A DNA stretch of 5,462 nt from Candidatus Bathyarchaeota archaeon (GTDB lineage: Archaea; Thermoproteota; Bathyarchaeia; 40CM-2-53-6): the NCBI GenBank assembly GCA_005882955.1, contig VBBB01000066.1:9341-14802 (forward strand), given 5' to 3'. The notes beneath the pieces were generated by a model. It was not told the DNA's origin and did no database searches. It worked only from the letters and a program-made list of their open reading frames with translations. The position numbers and the translations under genes were made by a program. This document shows positions 1 to 4,757 of this stretch, piece by piece. Numbering within the stretch: position 1 is the first letter of the stretch; each line of letters starts with the position of its first letter.

Positions 1-762
1 GGAATCCTCGGCGACTCCTGCTGGTGCAACGGTCACCGTATTCTTCATTTCAAGCTCAGGAGGAAGATGCGGCATCGAACCAGTGGAGGACTCGATCTCC
101 AGACAGTCCACAAAAAGGCCTGATCCAGGCAGATTTTTCAGCTCTCCCTCGAAGAGTCCTGCGTCGCACTCCCTTCCATCAACACCATCGAAGACTATCA
201 CTCCCTTCGCCTTCCTCTTCTTCCCATTATTCAACGTGAAATCGGCGAAGAAGTATGGACGAAACTCGAGTTTGGGCATTGAGGTAAGCTTGAGCACGCT
301 ACCGTTCTCGAGTCCGTAAGCGAGAATCTTCGAGGCGACAGTACGAGAGACAGGTAGGGTCCCGGGGACCTTCTGGCGTTCGGGAGGTTTGATCTTCTCG
401 ACCCGTTCTTTCAGCTTTGCTAGGTCCCAGAGTTCAACGCCCAGTTTTCGAGCCATGAACTCCGCGTCTCCCGTGAAACCCCTGGGAGAGACATAGATCC
501 CGCTTTCCAGTCCAGCGGTTCTGAGTCGGTTCACGAAGCCTTCGACCTCGCGTCCGTTGACCTGGCGGTCTCCTTCCCAACATTCGAAGGCTACTTTCTG
601 GGTCTGCTTGCCTGTCGTCCGGGATGCTATGATGTCTACAAAGTGGTCGCCGGAGTCGTCTGCTTGAACATTCTTCTCGACGTTGAAGCCTTCGATCCGG
701 CATACGTCGGAGACCATGTCGAGTACGAAATTGTTAGAGTCCTGACGCGTTTGACTGGCCAT
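1..762 (-). CDS. Mrr-like restriction-endonuclease-fold protein, C-terminus beyond window
   Basis: The frame is open from ATG 762 to the left edge (254 codons, no stop), so the C-terminus is missing. A TGA lies about 40 codons upstream in frame, with no ATG, GTG or TTG between, so ATG 762 is the only usable start. Residues 10-115 follow the PD-(D/E)xK layout of Mrr-like endonucleases: an N-terminal helix, GFNVEKNV, an acidic residue in DHFVDIIA (D43), then KVAFECW (E60), and a second half matching the family ending (GIYVSPRGFT at 88-97, then ARKLGVELWD). In active family members the E/Q-x-K lysine follows; here that position is W62, so activity is doubtful. Residues 150-225 form a beta-rich, unrecognised region (LEFRPYFFADFTL, KGVIVFDGVDGREC). 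The family's usual role is DNA cleavage, often of modified or foreign DNA. The fold is fairly sure; the function is inferred. It is divergent from the gene at 916. Confidence 0.8.
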   Translation of the reverse strand, partial: MASQTRQDSNNFVLDMVSDVCRIEGFNVEKNVQADDSGDHFVDIIASRTTGKQTQKVAFECWEGDRQVNGREVEGFVNRLRTAGLESGIYVSPRGFTGDAEFMARKLGVELWDLAKLKERVEKIKPPERQKVPGTLPVSRTVASKILAYGLENGSVLKLTSMPKLEFRPYFFADFTLNNGKKRKAKGVIVFDGVDGRECDAGLFEGELKNLPGSGLFVDCLEIESSTGSMPHLPPELEMKNTVTVAPAGVAEDS

Positions 763-915
763 AGGGATTCGGACGGCCCCGAAATCGACTGGGTCCAGGA
801 TTCCGAATAAGGCTAGTGTAACCCTCTGGCAATTCTCATGCGAAGAACACGTGGTACTATTTCGAATCTGTACGCCGTCGTTACTTCACAGGGAGGATAG
901 GGAAAGACGTAAGCC
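763..915. promoter_or_regulatory. Divergent intergenic region between nuclease-like and HTH genes
   Basis: These 153 bp must hold the promoters of both flanking genes. For the plus gene, an AT-richer stretch around 856-866 (ACTATTTCGAA) could be a TATA element, followed by GGGAGGA at 891-897. For the minus gene there is no clear Shine-Dalgarno and only a weak AT-rich spot (CCTTATTC on the minus strand near 805-815). None of the GTGA-YR-TCAC palindromes found further right occur here. The element positions are guesses from composition. Confidence 0.35.
891..897 (+). promoter_or_regulatory. Possible ribosome binding site for the 916 gene
   Basis: GGGAGGA is the best match to an anti-Shine-Dalgarno complement upstream of GTG 916. 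The spacer of 18 nt is longer than the usual 5-9 nt, so it may not work as a standard site. A TAA in frame at 910-912 rules out any earlier start. Confidence 0.3.
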
Positions 916-1437
916 GTGGATACGAAACAGTATCCGCTCAGGACCTTGGGTAGAGTGACCACCTGGCAAGAAGGAACTAGGGCGTCAGTCAAGAGTATCT
1001 TGAAAGATCCGATAGTCTTGAGACTCCTCTCGAGGAGTAATCTGACGCGAGCTCAGTTTGAAACGCTCATTATAGACCAACTAGGGCATGATATGGCTGA
1101 CAAACAACTTACACGGGGCGAAATGGCGCAGTTGGTGCGTAATCAGAAGGGAATAAGCCGAGGAGCATTGAATAGAACCCTCAGGCAGGGGAGAGAGAAT
1201 GTTTCAGAGGCAATTCACACGATCCTCCTTCTTGGATACGGTGGATTGATCGACAGTCCCGCTCTGGCACCGTTCGTCGAAGCTTCCGAGCTCCTGAAGA
1301 GTCAGATGGTCCAGTTTGAGGAGCTGGCAAAGGACAATCCGAAGCTGTACGGCGAGCGCGCAGACGCAATCATCGAAGATCTGGAAGACGCGTTTCAGGC
1401 ACTCTATGGGAAACGCGTGACGCGTGACGTCACGTAG
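916..1437 (+). CDS. Conserved archaeal-type hypothetical protein with probable HTH (173 aa)
   Basis: The start is GTG 916, fixed by an in-frame TAA two codons upstream; the stop is TAG 1435-1437. The protein is soluble and helix-rich with no signal peptide. Residues 40-96 (SNLTRAQFETLIIDQL, then LTRGEMAQLV and KGISRGALNRTLRQGRENV) read like helix-turn-helix segments, with a basic last helix suitable for DNA contact. A hydrophobic helix follows (about 99-112, IHTILLLGYGGLI), then an acidic amphipathic C-terminal region (about 118-162). It resembles an uncharacterised archaeal family I cannot name; DNA binding is inferred from the helix pattern. The last codons overlap the first palindrome of the adjacent cluster (CGTGACGTCACG, 1423-1434), so the C-terminus Arg-Val-Thr-Arg-Asp-Val-Thr is largely dictated by repeat DNA. 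It is transcribed in the same direction as the next regulator gene. Confidence 0.82.
   Translation: MDTKQYPLRTLGRVTTWQEGTRASVKSILKDPIVLRLLSRSNLTRAQFETLIIDQLGHDMADKQLTRGEMAQLVRNQKGISRGALNRTLRQGRENVSEAIHTILLLGYGGLIDSPALAPFVEASELLKSQMVQFEELAKDNPKLYGERADAIIEDLEDAFQALYGKRVTRDVT
1414..1427 (+). repeat. Tandem direct repeat CGCGTGA x2
   Basis: CGCGTGA occurs twice back to back (1414-1420, 1421-1427) inside the last codons of the 173-aa gene. The second copy supplies the left arm of the perfect palindrome at 1423-1434. Confidence 0.7.
1423..1434. promoter_or_regulatory. Perfect 12-bp palindrome CGTGACGTCACG
   Basis: This is the longest perfect palindrome of the cluster. It ends right at the TAG of the 173-aa gene, so its bases also encode the last residues of that protein. 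Confidence 0.7.
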
Positions 1438-1452
1438 CGTCGACCGCATCAC

Positions 1453-1462
1453 GTCATATCAC
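1453..1462. promoter_or_regulatory. Degenerate copy GTCATATCAC
   Basis: It differs by one base from GTGATATCAC at 1677-1686. It is preceded by the half-site ATCAC at 1448-1452. Confidence 0.4.
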
Positions 1463-1515
1463 GGATGACTGGAAAGTAGTAAACAGGAGAGGAGTGAGTC
1501 GAGGCAAGGTTCCTT

Positions 1516-1529
1516 CGTGATGCGTCACG
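1516..1529. promoter_or_regulatory. Spaced palindrome CGTGA-TGCG-TCACG
   Basis: The arms are identical to the half-sites of the 12-bp palindrome, but the central spacer is 4 bp instead of 2. Its centre lies 14 bp before the centre of the next site. Confidence 0.6.
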
Positions 1530-1530
1530 C

Positions 1531-1542
1531 GGTGATGTCACC
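1531..1542. promoter_or_regulatory. Palindrome GGTGATGTCACC
   Basis: It has five-base arms around a central TG. Its core GTGATGTCAC is repeated exactly at 1655-1664. It is the middle member of three sites spaced 14 bp centre to centre. Confidence 0.65.
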
Positions 1543-1545
1543 CAG

Positions 1546-1555
1546 TTGACGTCAA
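1546..1555. promoter_or_regulatory. Perfect palindrome TTGACGTCAA
   Basis: It shares the TGACGTCA core with 1423-1434 and is the third of the 14-bp-phased sites. The outer bases differ (T/A instead of G/C), so affinity may differ. Confidence 0.6.
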
Positions 1556-1580
1556 GGTGCAACACTGGAGTCACGAATAC

Positions 1581-1592
1581 ATCACAAGTGAT
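1581..1592. promoter_or_regulatory. Everted half-site pair ATCAC-AA-GTGAT
   Basis: It has the same half-sites as the other members but pointing outward (TCAC before GTGA). It may be two independent half-sites or a chance pair. Confidence 0.4.
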
Positions 1593-1626
1593 TTCCCTCG
1601 GAGACCTGCGCGACCGCTCTCACAGG

Positions 1627-1638
1627 TTAATGTTAAAT
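1627..1638 (+). promoter_or_regulatory. Probable archaeal TATA-like element for the 1691 gene
   Basis: TTAATGTTAAAT is the only strongly AT-rich stretch ahead of the gene. With the usual archaeal spacing of about 25 bp, transcription would start near 1655-1662, inside the palindrome at 1655-1664. A protein bound there would block initiation. This placement also argues that the ATG at 1637, within the element, is not the translation start. Confidence 0.45.
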
Positions 1639-1654
1639 GCAGATACACTGTGAT

Positions 1655-1664
1655 GTGATGTCAC
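1655..1664. promoter_or_regulatory. Palindrome GTGATGTCAC at the presumed transcription start
   Basis: This is an exact copy of the core at 1532-1541, preceded by an extra GTGAT half-site at 1650-1654. It lies at the expected distance downstream of the TATA-like element to overlap the start site, as expected for a repressor operator. Confidence 0.6.
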
Positions 1665-1676
1665 GCAGTCGCGTGC

Positions 1677-1686
1677 GTGATATCAC
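1677..1686. promoter_or_regulatory. Perfect palindrome GTGATATCAC before ATG 1691
   Basis: It is centred 22 bp after the preceding site, about two helical turns, so both would face the same side of the DNA. It ends 5 bp before the preferred start codon. Confidence 0.6.
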
Positions 1687-1690
1687 ACTA

Positions 1691-2368
1691 ATGCTTGGAC
1701 TTCGACGAAGGAAGACGAACGACGGGGGCTCCGATCAAAATGGTGATGTTGCAAGGCTCTTCTTCGACTCATTTTCCAAACGAGTTGGGATTGTGGAAGA
1801 AGGTCTGAAGAATATCTCGACCGAGGTTAACAAGCTGAAAATCTCCATGGACCGGAGCCAACTCTCAGATCTCGTTCTCCTCGAGCGACTTCGGAAGGCA
1901 GAGGTGCTGGTTAGAGAGTCTCTCAATTGGACAAAAGAGGCAGCTGGAATTTGGCGCGAGCTGAAGGAAATGCCATTCACGAAAGAGGAGCGCTCCGTCG
2001 TGACTAGTGAACCATCGGCAGGACCTTCTAGGGTTGACGCTGAAGAGGCCAGTCTCTCTCGGCGCGTTCTTGCTCCCATACCAGAATTGGGGACCCTGCC
2101 ATCGATCACTACTCCTACTGAATTGCAAGTCTTGACAATGCTCGCGAACGAAGGAGCCAAGTCAGCTCCAGAGATTGGTCGGGTAGTAGGCCGTTCGAGA
2201 GAACATACCGCTCGCTTGATGAAGAAGCTGTACGAGGAGGGGTATATCCGTAGGGACCAGACGAGGATTCCGTTCAGATATTCCTTAGTGGATAGGGTCA
2301 AGCAGACTTTCAAGAAACAAGAGACTAGGGACGGAGAGAAAGAATCGGTCTCGATTCCTCAGTCTTGA
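1691..2368 (+). CDS. Coiled-coil plus winged-helix transcriptional regulator (225 aa)
   Basis: I chose ATG 1691 over the in-frame ATG 1637. The 18 extra residues would be encoded by palindrome DNA and a TATA-like element, while from 1691 the protein begins with a basic MLGLRRRK. Residues 18-95 are charged and heptad-like (EEGLKNISTEVNKLKISMD, then LERLRKAEVLVRESL), probably a dimerising coiled coil. A Ser/Pro-rich linker (about 100-137) follows, then a winged helix at 138-202: TPTELQVLTMLANEG, SAPEIGRVVG, recognition helix SREHTARLMKKLYEEGYI and wing RRDQTRIPFRYSL. This is a MarR/ArsR-like archaeal architecture; the ligand and targets are unknown. There is no signal peptide or membrane span. 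It is likely a dimer that binds palindromes, so autoregulation through the upstream cluster is a natural inference. The last 44 bp overlap the convergent gene. Confidence 0.85.
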   Translation: MLGLRRRKTNDGGSDQNGDVARLFFDSFSKRVGIVEEGLKNISTEVNKLKISMDRSQLSDLVLLERLRKAEVLVRESLNWTKEAAGIWRELKEMPFTKEERSVVTSEPSAGPSRVDAEEASLSRRVLAPIPELGTLPSITTPTELQVLTMLANEGAKSAPEIGRVVGRSREHTARLMKKLYEEGYIRRDQTRIPFRYSLVDRVKQTFKKQETRDGEKESVSIPQS

Positions 2369-2735
2369 CCCTGTAACTGACGTTCCGGCCACTCTCGGTT
2401 CGGTCCAAAACGCCCCTTTCGACGAGCCGTACCAAGTACGTGGAGACGGTGCTAAGAGGGATCTTTTCCGTAAACGAGGTTTCGAAGGCCTTCTTCGCGT
2501 CGGAAGCAGTAAATTCTCTCTGCTTAAGCCCGGATATTATTGTGCTGGCAAGTCTGTCGAACTTTCGGGGAGAGATGCTAAGTGCTGAGGCGGTCCCCCG
2601 CGGGGTGCCAGCCATCACCTCCACAAGGTCGAGTAGTTTTCCCACCTTTTCGCGCGTGACTTGTCCATCGATAGTTATCGAGTGTCTGACGCCTTCATCA
2701 TCGTAGAACTCTAGCTTGAATTTGCGGGGTCTCAC
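2325..2735 (-). CDS. Small archaeal winged-helix DNA-binding protein (136 aa)
   Basis: The start is GTG 2735; the ATG at 2785 is in another frame and meets a stop at once. Residues 1-25 form a short beta-hairpin-like N-terminus (KFKLEFYDDEG, HSITIDGQ). A helix follows (TREKVGKLLDLVEVMAG), then a winged-helix domain at about 56-124: SPRKFDRLASTII, FTASDAKKAFETSF, recognition helix PLSTVSTYLVRLVERGVL and wing DRTESGRNVSYRV. It resembles a recurrent family of small uncharacterised winged-helix proteins in Thermoproteota (recalled, not searched). It is probably a transcription regulator or chromatin-associated protein. The last 14 codons and the stop overlap the convergent 1691 gene. A GGAG at 2751-2754 lies 15 nt ahead of the start, further than usual. 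Confidence 0.83.
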   Translation of the reverse strand: MRPRKFKLEFYDDEGVRHSITIDGQVTREKVGKLLDLVEVMAGTPRGTASALSISPRKFDRLASTIISGLKQREFTASDAKKAFETSFTEKIPLSTVSTYLVRLVERGVLDRTESGRNVSYRVKTEESRPILSLRP

Positions 2736-2925
2736 GTTACAGGCACTCGTCTCCGAAGAGGGGTTTCACTGTTCGCCGTTCACATGTAGAAAAGAGCTTC
2801 CCCTTAAGCGCGCGAGCGTGTAGTGAATGCGTTTTCAGCTTGCGTGGTGCTGTTTCCAATGGTTCCAGTGGAAACAGAGGGGTTCTTGAGGTTGTTCACC
2901 AGTAGTGAAGCCGTTCTGTAGCCTT
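2736..2925. other. Intergenic region: promoter of the 2735 gene plus inverted repeat
   Basis: These 190 bp separate two minus-strand genes. On the minus strand, TTTTCTACAT (about 2784-2793) is a weak TATA-like candidate, with its start expected near 2760. The notable element is the inverted repeat at 2850-2877. No open frame of interest or RNA gene is seen. Confidence 0.4.
2850..2877. repeat. 9-bp perfect inverted repeat CTGTTTCCA / TGGAAACAG
   Basis: The arms at 2850-2858 and 2869-2877 are exactly complementary around a 10-nt spacer. Within it, TTCCAATGG (2854-2862) and TTCCAGTGG (2863-2871) form a near-perfect tandem pair. It lies 48 bp after the stop of the surface-protein gene and about 115 bp ahead of GTG 2735. 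It could be a regulator site for the downstream gene or a hairpin at the 3' end of the upstream transcript. No T-run follows on the minus strand, so it is not a typical archaeal terminator. Confidence 0.6.
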
Positions 2926-4677
2926 CTAGGATGGCGGCGGATTGTTGGGGTTGGACCCGGTGCCAGTATCTGGAGCTTTCGGAAGGTTTTGTTGTGGAGG
3001 GGGAGGTGGTGCGGCGTAGAACGACTGCATCTCTTTCTCCTTTTTCCGCCGAGCGCGTCGCTTAACCAGCCTGTAGGTCTCGATGACAGGAGTCAGGAGT
3101 AGCGGAATTAGGAGCAGATAGGAGTAGGGCTGGAAATCAGTGAAGGTCCGAGTGAACTGGGTGATAGGTCCTGCGAGGGAGGTTATCTCAGTCGGGTCTG
3201 TTGAAATGGTGTAGGTGATCTTTGTTCCATTGGGCGCCGTCCAGAGAAGGCTGGCTATGGCGGGTGAAAGAACGTACACTCCGCTACTTACTGTGGTGAC
3301 CGTGTAGCTCAGAGTCACACTGTTGCCTGGGGTAAGTATTGCTGCTTGTATCGCTTGGGCTCCGTTGGGAGAAAGCTGTAGAGTCTGCGCATAGTTCGAT
3401 GAGGTTTGGGGGTCGTTGGCGTTCAGGCTGGTGACCGTTACGTTGTCAAGGTTCTGGATCGTGACCACCACTATGTGGGTTGTTCCGACGGGTCCCGAGG
3501 CCGGAGTGCTGGTCTTCTGGATGACAATGTCAGGCGCGAAGGGATAGTTGAAATTCGCCACGAAATCTGGCTGAGAGCTCGACGTTACGTTGAGGTAGTA
3601 GGTTGACGTGGCGTTATTGTAGACAGGATTAGGAAAGAGGGGGCTGTAGAGGACTGTGCCCGGCTGGAAACTCATGCTTACAATAGACGCGTTCGCCGCG
3701 GGGTCTCCCAAGATGTTGTTCTGGAAGCCCAGGAGAGTTTTGAGGTCTAGCTGGTGGACTCCGCCTTTGAAGTACTGGCGTGGAAATTGAACGTTCATGT
3801 CGAAACTGAAACCTGTGATCTGGACGCCATTGACTGTTATTGGTACGACTCCAATTGCTGCGAAATATTTCATGTTCTGAATGTTCGCACGGTTGATGAG
3901 ATTAGAGAAGCTCTGGCTTGGAAGTAGAGCCATCAGCTTGGTCAGCGCGTCATAGTTGGAGAGCTCCGGGTTGGGAGCATAGATCGTCGCGGTTCCTTGT
4001 CCACCCATGGGTAGTGAGAATATTGTTGTGAATGGAACGCCAAGTGCTTGAGAGAATTGGGCTTCGACTGCAGCAGACTCTGCGGCGGTTGTTTTGGGAT
4101 CACCGGAATAGAATGTAACAAGGGCGGGCTGCGAGATGATTTGAAGCATCTGGCTCTGCTGTCCGTTCCCAAAGGCCTGCGAGTCGTTGTTGTTCACGAT
4201 GAAAGCTGCTACGTTTGCGCCAGCGTAGTTGTTGTCTTCGACGAGACCCTTACTTGATAGGTCAAGGTTTGTGAGCTGGAGACTCATGTTTGGCGCTCCA
4301 AGCATGCTGAGCGTAACATCTAGGCGTTGCTCGTAAGGGCCCGGAATCGGCGCTTGGAATGGGGGAGATGTTGTTGAGATGTGTGGGATTGCGAAGATCG
4401 GCAGAAGCATCAGGAGGATTACTGCGGTTTTCAGTACCGGCCGGTCGACGATGTTTCGGTTTTCTTTCAATCCCGGCTTTCCATGTATCAGAACGAAGAC
4501 GTACTTGGCTAGGTCAATGCCGCCCAGCCAGATCAGCGAGGCAGCGCGTCCAGAGATTGTCACTATCGCGAATATCAGACCGGCGTTTCGTGCAAGTGTC
4601 AGAGCCACGCTCTGAATGAAGGCTGGATCTGTAGGCGATGATGCTTGGAGAAAGAGAGGTAAGAGGTCGGTTGCCAC
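2926..4677 (-). CDS. Membrane-anchored surface protein with large outer domain and Pro-rich tail
   Basis: Taken from GTG 4677 the product is 583 aa, ending at TAG 2926-2928. The frame stays open upstream, and plausible protein sequence (GGFPNIPPPPPGFSL) precedes the GTG, so this is probably the 3' part of a gene beginning beyond the window. Hydrophobic spans are near 24-42, 46-64 and 82-100 (VLKTAVILLMLLPIFAIPHI). Residues 105-515 form a large polar region with N-x-S/T sequons at N130, N164, N329, N355, N363, N412 and N483, consistent with an archaeal extracellular domain. Residues 382-495 look like a beta-sandwich repeat of the DUF11/CARDB kind (IVIQKTSTPASGPVGTTHIV, then LTPGNSVTLSYTV). A single anchor (YSYLLLIPLLLTPVIETY, 518-535) is followed by KRRARRKKEKE and a tail rich in Pro, Gly and Asn. 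Positive charge places the tail and the loop at 65-81 in the cytoplasm. The specific function is unknown. Confidence 0.8.
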   Translation of the reverse strand: MATDLLPLFLQASSPTDPAFIQSVALTLARNAGLIFAIVTISGRAASLIWLGGIDLAKYVFVLIHGKPGLKENRNIVDRPVLKTAVILLMLLPIFAIPHISTTSPPFQAPIPGPYEQRLDVTLSMLGAPNMSLQLTNLDLSSKGLVEDNNYAGANVAAFIVNNNDSQAFGNGQQSQMLQIISQPALVTFYSGDPKTTAAESAAVEAQFSQALGVPFTTIFSLPMGGQGTATIYAPNPELSNYDALTKLMALLPSQSFSNLINRANIQNMKYFAAIGVVPITVNGVQITGFSFDMNVQFPRQYFKGGVHQLDLKTLLGFQNNILGDPAANASIVSMSFQPGTVLYSPLFPNPVYNNATSTYYLNVTSSSQPDFVANFNYPFAPDIVIQKTSTPASGPVGTTHIVVVTIQNLDNVTVTSLNANDPQTSSNYAQTLQLSPNGAQAIQAAILTPGNSVTLSYTVTTVSSGVYVLSPAIASLLWTAPNGTKITYTISTDPTEITSLAGPITQFTRTFTDFQPYSYLLLIPLLLTPVIETYRLVKRRARRKKEKEMQSFYAAPPPPPQQNLPKAPDTGTGSNPNNPPPS

Positions 4678-4697
4678 TGGACCTGTCGCGGCCGCGA

Positions 4698-4757
4698 TCA
4701 GGGAGAAGCCTGGTGGTGGAGGAGGAATGTTTGGAAAGCCGCCCGAGTTGCTCCCAG
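4698..4757 (-). other. Probable frameshift joining the two membrane-protein frames
   Basis: The upstream frame reads STL then GATRAAF and stops at 4698; the -1 frame over the same bases reads GSNSGGFPNIPPPPPGF and runs on into the downstream protein. Adding one G to the GGG at 4753-4755 gives a continuous STLGSNSGGFPN. No canonical X-XXY-YYZ slippery heptamer was seen, so an indel (mutation or sequencing error) is likelier than programmed frameshifting. The alternative is two coupled genes with a GTG start at 4677, 20 nt after the stop. Confidence 0.55.

Larger units (their letters stand above)
1414..1686. promoter_or_regulatory. Cluster of GTGA-YR-TCAC palindromes, likely multi-site operator
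   Basis: About 270 bp hold at least seven short inverted repeats built from the half-site GTGA/TCAC: CGTGACGTCACG (1423-1434), CGTGA-N4-TCACG (1516-1529), GGTGATGTCACC (1531-1542), TTGACGTCAA (1546-1555), an everted ATCAC-AA-GTGAT (1581-1592), GTGATGTCAC (1655-1664) and GTGATATCAC (1677-1686). There is a one-mismatch copy at 1453-1462 and several lone half-sites. The region runs from the last codons of the 173-aa gene to 5 bp before ATG 1691. Such density by chance is very unlikely, and I did not notice similar clusters elsewhere in the window. A regulator binding cooperatively, perhaps the product of the 1691 gene acting on its own promoter, is the simplest reading. An iteron-like origin is the alternative. 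Confidence 0.75.

Noticed and set aside
24..319. Two plus-strand open frames of 71 and 78 codons
   Set aside because: They lie antisense to the nuclease-fold gene and are low-complexity (Ser, Pro, Arg), without any recognisable features.
434..703. Minus-strand 89-codon open frame
   Set aside because: It is an Arg-rich shadow of the nuclease-fold gene, which is open in another minus frame across 1-762 and shows fold motifs.
1637..1690. ATG 1637 as the start of the winged-helix gene
   Set aside because: The extra codons are palindrome and TATA-like DNA, and a sensible basic N-terminus begins at 1691.
1414..1690. CRISPR array
   Set aside because: The repeats are 10-14 bp palindromes at uneven distances, with no 25-37-bp repeat and no unique spacers.
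1735..2313. Long 192-codon minus-strand open frame
   Set aside because: It is antisense to the winged-helix gene; Ser/Arg-rich composition and no domain signal indicate a shadow frame.
2596..2605. Palindrome CCCCGCGGGG
   Set aside because: It sits in the middle of the 2735 winged-helix gene and is explained by its Thr-Pro-Arg-Gly codons; it is unrelated to other repeats.
2850..2877. Inverted repeat as an intrinsic terminator
   Set aside because: No U-tract follows on the minus strand and archaeal termination relies on T-runs, so it is kept only as a repeat.
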